A stretch of DNA of 64,000 bases, taken from contig CABMPP010000001.1 in assembly GCA_902388495.1 (NCBI GenBank), positions 124,001 to 188,000 of the forward strand. Direction: 5' to 3'. Shown one piece after another: positions 58,220 through 64,000 of this stretch. Positions within the stretch are counted from its first letter, which is position 1, and every line of letters starts with the position of its first letter. A model generated the notes under the pieces. It saw nothing but the letters and a program-made list of their open reading frames with translations. It did no database searches and was not told the origin of the DNA. The DNA comes from an uncultured Bacteroides sp. (GTDB taxonomy: Bacteria; Bacteroidota; Bacteroidia; Bacteroidales; Bacteroidaceae). The position numbers and the translations under genes are program-made.

Positions 58220-58267
58220 ACAGGAAAAACAACCTGTATTTTTTAATCTTTAAACTAATATGTAATC

Positions 58268-59926
58268 ATGAAAAAGCAACATCTATCTATGCTGGCATTT
58301 GCATCCATGCTTCTTTTTGCCTCCTGCGGGCAAACGTCGGGTGTGAAAGTTTCCAACGCACAGGCATCGGGCGAAATCATCGCCTCCTCCGAGACAGCCA
58401 TCGCCGAGACCGAATCCGGTAAAGTGGGAGGGTATCTGCAAGACGGTATCTATATATATAAAGGTATTCCATACGCCAAAGCCGAACGCTTCATGCCACC
58501 CCAGCCGGTGGATAAGTGGGAAGGTATACGCAGTAGCCGCATGTTCGGGCCCACCTGCCCTCAGGCTGTACGTACGGGTTGGCAGAGCGACGAACACGCT
58601 TTTGCCTTTCATTGGGACGATGGTTTTCCCGGCGAAGACTGCCTGCGGGTGAACATCTGGACTCCGGGCATTGCCGACGGAAAGAAACGTCCCGTCATGG
58701 TGTGGCTTCATGGTGGCGGCTATGCTGCCGGCAGCGGACAGGAACTGCCTTCGTACGACGGTTTCAACCTGGCCAAGAAGGGCGATGCAGTGGTTGTGTC
58801 ACTGAACCACCGTCTCAACGTCCTGGGCTTTCTCGACCTTTCTGCCTATGGCGACAAATATGCAAAATCCGGTAATGCCGGTCTGCTCGACCTTGTGGCA
58901 GCACTTCAATGGGTAAACAAGAATATAGCATCGTTTGGTGGCGATGCACAGAATGTCACGATTTTCGGCCAGTCGGGCGGTGGCGGCAAGGTCTCCACAT
59001 TGCTTGCCACACCGTCTGCCAGGGGACTCTACCAGAAAGCCATCGTACAGAGCGGTTCTATGCTTCGTTCGATGGAGGCCAAATACTCCCGCCGCATCGG
59101 TGTTGCCGTGATGGACGAACTGGGGTTGAACGCATCCCGGATAGACGAACTGCAGAAGATGCCTTACGAGCAGTTGCTGGCTGCCGGTGAAAAGGCAGTG
59201 GCTAAGGTGAAGGCCGAGGCTGAGAAAGAAGGTGGTATCTCTACTTTTATCTTCGGCTGGGCTCCTACCGTGGACGGTGATGTGCTGCCTGCACAACCTT
59301 TCGACCCGCAGGCACCTGCGCAGAGCAAGGACATTCCCGTGATGATAGGTACCACGTTGCACGAGTTCACTATGAGCACTTACGTTCCCGCTTTCCGCAC
59401 CATTACCAAAGAAAAGGCTGTGGAACTCCTGAAACAACGTTACGGTGACCGCACGAACGACTTCCTCGCTGCTTTTGAGAAGGCTTATCCCGGTTATCAG
59501 CCTAAGGACCTGGTGGATGTGGACCTCATGTTCCGTCCCAGTGCCGTAGAACAGGCCAAGTTGAAGGCTGCGCAGCAGGGCGCTCCGGTCTATATGTATA
59601 TGTTTGCCTGGGAATCTCCCGTGCTGAACGGCATGTTCCGCAGCACTCACTGCATGGAGATACCTTTTGCATTCAACAATGCCGTACTCCATGCTTCCAT
59701 GACGGGCGGCGGCGCCGAAGCGCAGGCCCTGGCCGAGAAGATGAGCAGCGCTTGGCTGAACTTTGCCCGTACCGGTAATCCCAATGCCGAGGGCTTACCC
59801 CAGTGGGAACCTTTCACGGCCGAAGAGGGAGCTACCATGTTTTTCAACAATACTTGTGAGGTGAAGAATAATCACGATAAGGAACTATTGGAGGTAGTGC
59901 GGGCATTTCCTACACGGGGTTTCTAA
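58268..59926 (+). CDS. Lipoprotein carboxylesterase, type B family
   Basis: The 552-residue exported lipoprotein (LFASC, Cys20) of the carboxylesterase/cholinesterase family has FPGEDCLRVNIWTP, VWLHGGGYAAGSG with the oxyanion Gly residues, the nucleophile elbow FGQSGGG (Ser236; most family members read GESAG), GTTLHEFT with the acid, and the His segment STHCMEIPFAF. It should cleave carboxylic esters, for example acetyl or feruloyl groups on plant glycans. It is the first gene after the second control region, followed by susC after 150 bp. The substrate is not determined. Confidence 0.92.
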   Translation: MKKQHLSMLAFASMLLFASCGQTSGVKVSNAQASGEIIASSETAIAETESGKVGGYLQDGIYIYKGIPYAKAERFMPPQPVDKWEGIRSSRMFGPTCPQAVRTGWQSDEHAFAFHWDDGFPGEDCLRVNIWTPGIADGKKRPVMVWLHGGGYAAGSGQELPSYDGFNLAKKGDAVVVSLNHRLNVLGFLDLSAYGDKYAKSGNAGLLDLVAALQWVNKNIASFGGDAQNVTIFGQSGGGGKVSTLLATPSARGLYQKAIVQSGSMLRSMEAKYSRRIGVAVMDELGLNASRIDELQKMPYEQLLAAGEKAVAKVKAEAEKEGGISTFIFGWAPTVDGDVLPAQPFDPQAPAQSKDIPVMIGTTLHEFTMSTYVPAFRTITKEKAVELLKQRYGDRTNDFLAAFEKAYPGYQPKDLVDVDLMFRPSAVEQAKLKAAQQGAPVYMYMFAWESPVLNGMFRSTHCMEIPFAFNNAVLHASMTGGGAEAQALAEKMSSAWLNFARTGNPNAEGLPQWEPFTAEEGATMFFNNTCEVKNNHDKELLEVVRAFPTRGF

Positions 59927-60076
59927 AGAAACATTTCGTTAGACTATCATATAACGAAATAAAAATAATGCTTTACGACTATAAGCCTCCTTGTCCGGAG
60001 GTTGAAAGTCCCTATTGCCCTATATAAAACTTGCAAAACCTTTTTAATCATTAACATAAATCTAATTTTAAACCAA

Positions 60077-63000
60077 ATGAAACAAATCATGAAGCAAACA
60101 GCCCGGAAGAGGCTTATGGTTACAGCACTCTTCCTATTGATTTGCCTTCCTTTCTGTCTGGCACAAGCCCAGACAGTGAAGGTGACAGGTAAAGTAACTG
60201 ACAATCTGAACGAACCGATGATTGGTGTAAGTATCGTAGAGAAAGGTACCACCAACGGTTGTATTACAGACATTGACGGTAACTATACCTTGAATGTATC
60301 CCAGGGGGCAACGATTGTCTATTCTTATATTGGCTATATCACTCAGGAGAAGCAAGCCGTTGCCGGTGCGATGAACATTGTGCTGAAAGAAGACAGCGAG
60401 ACGCTGGACGAAGTAGTGGTAGTGGGTTACGGTGTGCAGAAGAAAAGCTCCGTAACGGGTGCCATCTCGCAAGTGAAAGCCGAAGATATGCAGAATCGTA
60501 CCATCAGCAATGCACCCGCAGCGTTGCAAGGAAAAACCGCCGGTGTACAGGTCATCCAGACCTCGGCCGCTCCGGGCAGCAGCCCTACGGTGCGTGTCCG
60601 CGGTTATTCGTCTAACGTGGAATCTAACCCGCTTTACGTGGTGGATGGTATCCGCCTGAGTGATATCAGCGGTATAGATCCGAACGACATTGCTTCCATG
60701 GAAGTATTGAAGGATGCCGCTTCGGCTGCTATCTATGGTGCAGAAGCCGGTAACGGTGTGGTACTTATCACTACAAAGAAAGGCAAGAGCGGACAAGGTA
60801 AGATTACGTATGACTTCCAATGGTCTACCCAGTCGTTGGCCCGTATTCCTAAGATGCTGAATGCCGAACAATATATCGACTATATGGTGGAAGCACAAAC
60901 TTATACGGAAGATTACCTGCTGAGGAATTGGGATGGCGTGACCAATACTTCCTGGGCGGATGAAGTGTTTGGAAATAGCCAGATGCAGAAACACAATATA
61001 TCCTTTACCAACGGCAGCGAGAAAGGTAACTATTATCTTTCTTTGACCTACCTCGATAATAACGGTATTGTCAAAGGTAACGCCGATGTTTATAAGCGTC
61101 TGACCGCTACCATCAACTCTGAATACGAAATCAAGCCTTGGCTCAAGGTGGGCACCACTAACCAGATTGAGAAGTACAATGTGCGCAGTGTATCTTCCAA
61201 CAATGAATATGGTAGCATGTTGGCATCCATCCTGCAAGCCGACCCGCTTACTCCGTTTTCTTATACTTACGATGAATTGCCTTCTAACATGCTGAAAGCC
61301 CTGACAGAAGGAAAGCATCTGCTTGAAGACGGTAATGGAAATTATTACTCCGTTTCCAAGTTTACAGCCGGTGAGTCCTATCATCCTATGGTTATGCGTG
61401 ACAATAATATCGGCAAGAGCAGCGGTTTCAACGTTAATGGTTCTATTTATGCTGATTTCAAGCCCATCAAGGACCTTACGTTTACTTCACGTTTCGGATA
61501 TCGACTTTCTGGTACCCGTCAGAGTAACACCGATTTGCCGTTTTATGGCAATGCGACGCAAAGCCGCGATTTTGTAAGTCATAATGCCACCTCTTCTACC
61601 AGTATCTATTATCAGTGGGAGAACTTTGCCAATTACATGAAGAGATTTGGCATGCATACCGTGACAGGTATGGTGGGTATGTCCTATCAGGAATCTACCT
61701 ATGATTTTGTCAACGGAAGTTTATCGGCAAATGGTGAAGATGCTTTGAAGAAGAATGATCCTTTGTTCTATTTCCTCAATTACGGTTCGGCTTCGGCTAC
61801 CAAGGGTGTAGGTGGTGAGAAGACCCGTTCAGCCAAGATGTCTTATTTTGGTCGCGTGGGCTATGATTTTGCCGGACGCTACATGTTGCAGGCGTCTTTG
61901 CGTGCCGATGCTGCCGACCTCTCCATGCTTCCTGCCAGTAACCGTTGGGGCTACTTCCCCGCAGTTTCTGTTGGTTGGTCTGTATCAGAAGAGAAGTTCT
62001 TTGAACCTTTGAAGAAGCATGTTTCCAGTCTGAAATTGCGTGCCAGCTGGGGACAGAACGGTAGCCTTGCTGCATTGGGCGGTTATGCATACAGCACCGA
62101 TATGGCGTTGGGAGGTATTTATCCCTTTGCACCGGGCAACAATTATATAACCAGTGCTTCTCCTACTTCTATGGGTAACGATAATCTGAAGTGGGAAACC
62201 TCCGAACAGATTAATGTTGGTCTGGACGCGCGTTTCCTTAATGACCGTTTGACTTTCAGCCTGGACTATTTCGAAAAGAAAACCAAAGACCTGCTGGTGA
62301 AGGGTACTACTCCATCGCTCATTGTCGGTGGTACAACTTCGCCCATGAATGCCGGTAATGTAAGTAATAAGGGCTGGGAATTTGAATTAGGTTGGCGTGA
62401 CCACATCGGTGATTTCCAGTACAGTGTACGTGGTAACCTCGCTACGTTGAAGAATAAGGTAACCTACCTTGATCCCTCGCTGACTCGTCTGGGAGGAGTG
62501 AATTTTCATACAAGCACTATCACCTACTTTGAAAAAGGTTTCCCGGTTTACTACTTCCGAGGCTATAAGTTCAAAGGGGTGGATCCTGAAACCGGCGACC
62601 CTGTCTTCCATGATTTGGATGGCAGTGGTGACCTGAACGACGGCGACTTGGCTTATATCGGTGATGCCATTCCCGACTTCACCTACGGACTTACGTTGAC
62701 TGCCGCCTGGAAAGGCTTTGATCTCACAGTGTTCGGAACCGGTTCTCACGGCAATGATATCTTCAATTGTATCAATCGTCCCGACATTCCGACTTACAAC
62801 AAGCTGAAAGAGGTATTCTATGACAATCGTTGGACGGAAAGCAACAAGAGGGGAACTGTTCCCCGTGCCGGAGCCAAGAATATGGATAAGTATTGTGTGT
62901 CCGATGCATTGGTTTATGATGGCTCTTATTTTAAAATCAAACAGATTCAGTTGGGCTACTCCATTCCGAAGCAACTGTTGAAGAAGATAAGTGTCAACAA

Positions 63001-63160
63001 CCTGCGCGTCTATGCTTCATTAGATGACTTCTTCACCTTTAGCAGCTATCCGGGCTTCGACCCCGAAGCTGCAGCCAATGCTACAGCAGGTATGGGCATT
63101 GACAAGGGAGCTTATCCATGTTCCAAGAAAGTCGTACTTGGATTTAATGTCGAATTTTAA
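60077..63160 (+). CDS. SusC-like TonB-dependent transporter, second tandem PUL
   Basis: The 1027-residue outer-membrane importer starts at ATG 60077 (MKQIMKQTARKRL) or at ATG 60089; the first is used. A signal peptide ending CLAQAQ, a regulatory-like domain (VTDNLNEPMIGVSIVEKG), the TonB box TLDEVVVVGYGVQ, the plug (VRVRGYSSNVESNPLYVVDG) and a barrel ending KKVVLGFNVEF follow. It is closely similar to the transporter at 48255-51347. susD follows after 23 bp. No separate promoter was recognised in the 150-bp gap, so it is probably transcribed from the carboxylesterase promoter. Confidence 0.95.
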   Translation: MKQIMKQTARKRLMVTALFLLICLPFCLAQAQTVKVTGKVTDNLNEPMIGVSIVEKGTTNGCITDIDGNYTLNVSQGATIVYSYIGYITQEKQAVAGAMNIVLKEDSETLDEVVVVGYGVQKKSSVTGAISQVKAEDMQNRTISNAPAALQGKTAGVQVIQTSAAPGSSPTVRVRGYSSNVESNPLYVVDGIRLSDISGIDPNDIASMEVLKDAASAAIYGAEAGNGVVLITTKKGKSGQGKITYDFQWSTQSLARIPKMLNAEQYIDYMVEAQTYTEDYLLRNWDGVTNTSWADEVFGNSQMQKHNISFTNGSEKGNYYLSLTYLDNNGIVKGNADVYKRLTATINSEYEIKPWLKVGTTNQIEKYNVRSVSSNNEYGSMLASILQADPLTPFSYTYDELPSNMLKALTEGKHLLEDGNGNYYSVSKFTAGESYHPMVMRDNNIGKSSGFNVNGSIYADFKPIKDLTFTSRFGYRLSGTRQSNTDLPFYGNATQSRDFVSHNATSSTSIYYQWENFANYMKRFGMHTVTGMVGMSYQESTYDFVNGSLSANGEDALKKNDPLFYFLNYGSASATKGVGGEKTRSAKMSYFGRVGYDFAGRYMLQASLRADAADLSMLPASNRWGYFPAVSVGWSVSEEKFFEPLKKHVSSLKLRASWGQNGSLAALGGYAYSTDMALGGIYPFAPGNNYITSASPTSMGNDNLKWETSEQINVGLDARFLNDRLTFSLDYFEKKTKDLLVKGTTPSLIVGGTTSPMNAGNVSNKGWEFELGWRDHIGDFQYSVRGNLATLKNKVTYLDPSLTRLGGVNFHTSTITYFEKGFPVYYFRGYKFKGVDPETGDPVFHDLDGSGDLNDGDLAYIGDAIPDFTYGLTLTAAWKGFDLTVFGTGSHGNDIFNCINRPDIPTYNKLKEVFYDNRWTESNKRGTVPRAGAKNMDKYCVSDALVYDGSYFKIKQIQLGYSIPKQLLKKISVNNLRVYASLDDFFTFSSYPGFDPEAAANATAGMGIDKGAYPCSKKVVLGFNVEF

Positions 63161-63183
63161 TGAACCTTTAATTGATACGAACA

Positions 63184-64000
63184 ATGAAAACAAGATATAT
63201 TTACATGGTGTTGTTGGGTTTGCTGATGGTATTCACTACCGCTTGTGAAGATCGGTTGAATATACCCAAACATGGTAATATGGGAAGTCAGGAAGACTTC
63301 TATAAAACGGATGCGGATGCCATGCAAGCATTGGCTTCTCTCTATAACTCTTGGGGAGGCAATTATTATAACTGGTTTTATACGAAAAATCTGTTGGCCG
63401 ACGATGTCTGGTGTGGTGGAGGCGGACGTGGCGATAACCCGGATATGGAGCGCCTGAACGAATATACCTTTGATACGGATCATGGTATGATATCCGGATT
63501 GTATTCGGGCATGTATGGTATCATTTATAATGCCAACTTGATTATCGATTTGATGGAACCTGACACACAAGTGAAGAAGTGTGCCGTAGCTGAAGCCAAG
63601 TTCTTCCGTGCATGGGCAAACTTTGAATTGGTCACATTGTTTGGCACCGCTCCTAAGGTAGACCATCTGCTCACTCCGGGAGAATATCGCCAGGCAAACA
63701 GTACCCCCGAGGATTTGTGGAGCTTTGTGGAACAAGACCTGAACGATGCCATCAATTCCGGAGTGCTGCCTTCGAAGAAGAATGCAGATGATGGTGAGAC
63801 CGGCATCCGTGTCACTAAAGAAGTGGCGCAGGCGATGTTGGGCAAGGCATACCTTTTCCAGAAAAAATATGCCGATGCTGCTTCCATCTTGGATCAGGTA
63901 ATTGGCACCAAGAAATACAGTTTGTATAAAGGGGAGTATGACAAGTTACTTCATATAGCTGCCAACGGCAGTTGCGAGTCTATGCTCGAAGTTCAGAAGC
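63184..64000 (+). CDS. SusD-like lipoprotein, second tandem PUL, 3' end outside window
   Basis: The visible 272 codons encode a lipoprotein signal peptide (FTTAC, Cys21) and the N-terminal part of a SusD/RagB protein: NMGSQEDFYKTDADAMQALASLYNSW split as EDFYKTDADAMQALASLYNSW, minus its first two residues, RAWANFELVTLFGTAPKVD and EVAQAMLGKAYLFQKKYADA. It pairs with the SusC encoded 23 bp upstream. The C-terminal half and any later genes of the operon, such as glycoside hydrolases, lie past base 64000. Confidence 0.95.
   Translation, partial: MKTRYIYMVLLGLLMVFTTACEDRLNIPKHGNMGSQEDFYKTDADAMQALASLYNSWGGNYYNWFYTKNLLADDVWCGGGGRGDNPDMERLNEYTFDTDHGMISGLYSGMYGIIYNANLIIDLMEPDTQVKKCAVAEAKFFRAWANFELVTLFGTAPKVDHLLTPGEYRQANSTPEDLWSFVEQDLNDAINSGVLPSKKNADDGETGIRVTKEVAQAMLGKAYLFQKKYADAASILDQVIGTKKYSLYKGEYDKLLHIAANGSCESMLEVQK

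Noticed and set aside
59986-60001. CCTCC/GGAGG hairpin before the second susC as terminator or riboswitch
   Set aside because: Only 5 bp of stem, no T tract, and no known riboswitch pattern.

Overview
The window looks like a chromosomal segment of a Bacteroides species; I cannot name the species. The evidence is SusC/SusD pairs with hybrid two-component regulators (HTCS), a serine-type sulfatase, AT-rich leaders without Shine-Dalgarno motifs, and repeated promoters of the Bacteroides type (-7 TAnnTTTG, sometimes with -33 TTTG 19-20 bp upstream). No rRNA, tRNA, CRISPR array or intact mobile element was seen.

Region A (1-10600) is a polysaccharide utilisation locus (PUL) on the minus strand: HTCS, lipoprotein sulfatase and the 5' part of a susC gene. 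Sulfatase and susC each have their own promoter and share an operator-like TTCGTACAAAA element. A divergent two-gene operon encodes a NahK-like sugar kinase and a CBM9-like protein and ends at a strong terminator. Region B (10600-13000) is gene-poor: a 22-bp palindromic array, hairpins, an AT-rich lipoprotein with a beta/gamma-crystallin-like C-terminus, and remnants of a possible transposase and a GT4 glycosyltransferase.

Region C (13000-28600) is a cell-surface glycan locus. A four-gene minus-strand cassette (PLP aminotransferase, nucleotidyltransferase, LicD, CDP-glycerol-type phosphotransferase) could make and transfer a CDP-activated amino alcohol. Next come a GT9 heptosyltransferase, the gmhA-gmhB-hldE ADP-heptose operon, a WaaP-like kinase, an LtaS-like membrane phosphotransferase, a second CDP-glycerol-type transferase and GT2, GT8, GT4 and GT2 glycosyltransferases. 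Together they suggest a heptose-containing, phosphate-decorated LPS core or surface glycan.

Region D (28700-42100) is mostly housekeeping: an outer-membrane barrel, a TPR/HTH regulator, an MsbA-like ABC exporter, RNase H, a nitroreductase-like protein, aroK, speA-argB, an ECF sigma factor with a probable anti-sigma partner, a GIN-domain lipoprotein, a YgjP-like metalloprotein and a small membrane protein. Region E (42100-64000) holds two similar PULs in tandem, each a divergent HTCS facing susC/susD, plus an alpha/beta hydrolase, an MBL-fold hydrolase and a type B carboxylesterase. There is no glycoside hydrolase or lyase in this part.

The most notable non-coding signals are two. (1) The direct repeat TTGAAC-N6-ACAAA-N2/3-TTTGnAC recurs before the three region E operons, with its first half 59 or 101 bp from a TAAnATTGCA box; the two spacings differ by 42 bp, four helical turns. 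(2) Three intergenic arrays share a 22-bp period and palindromic units although their sequences are unrelated.
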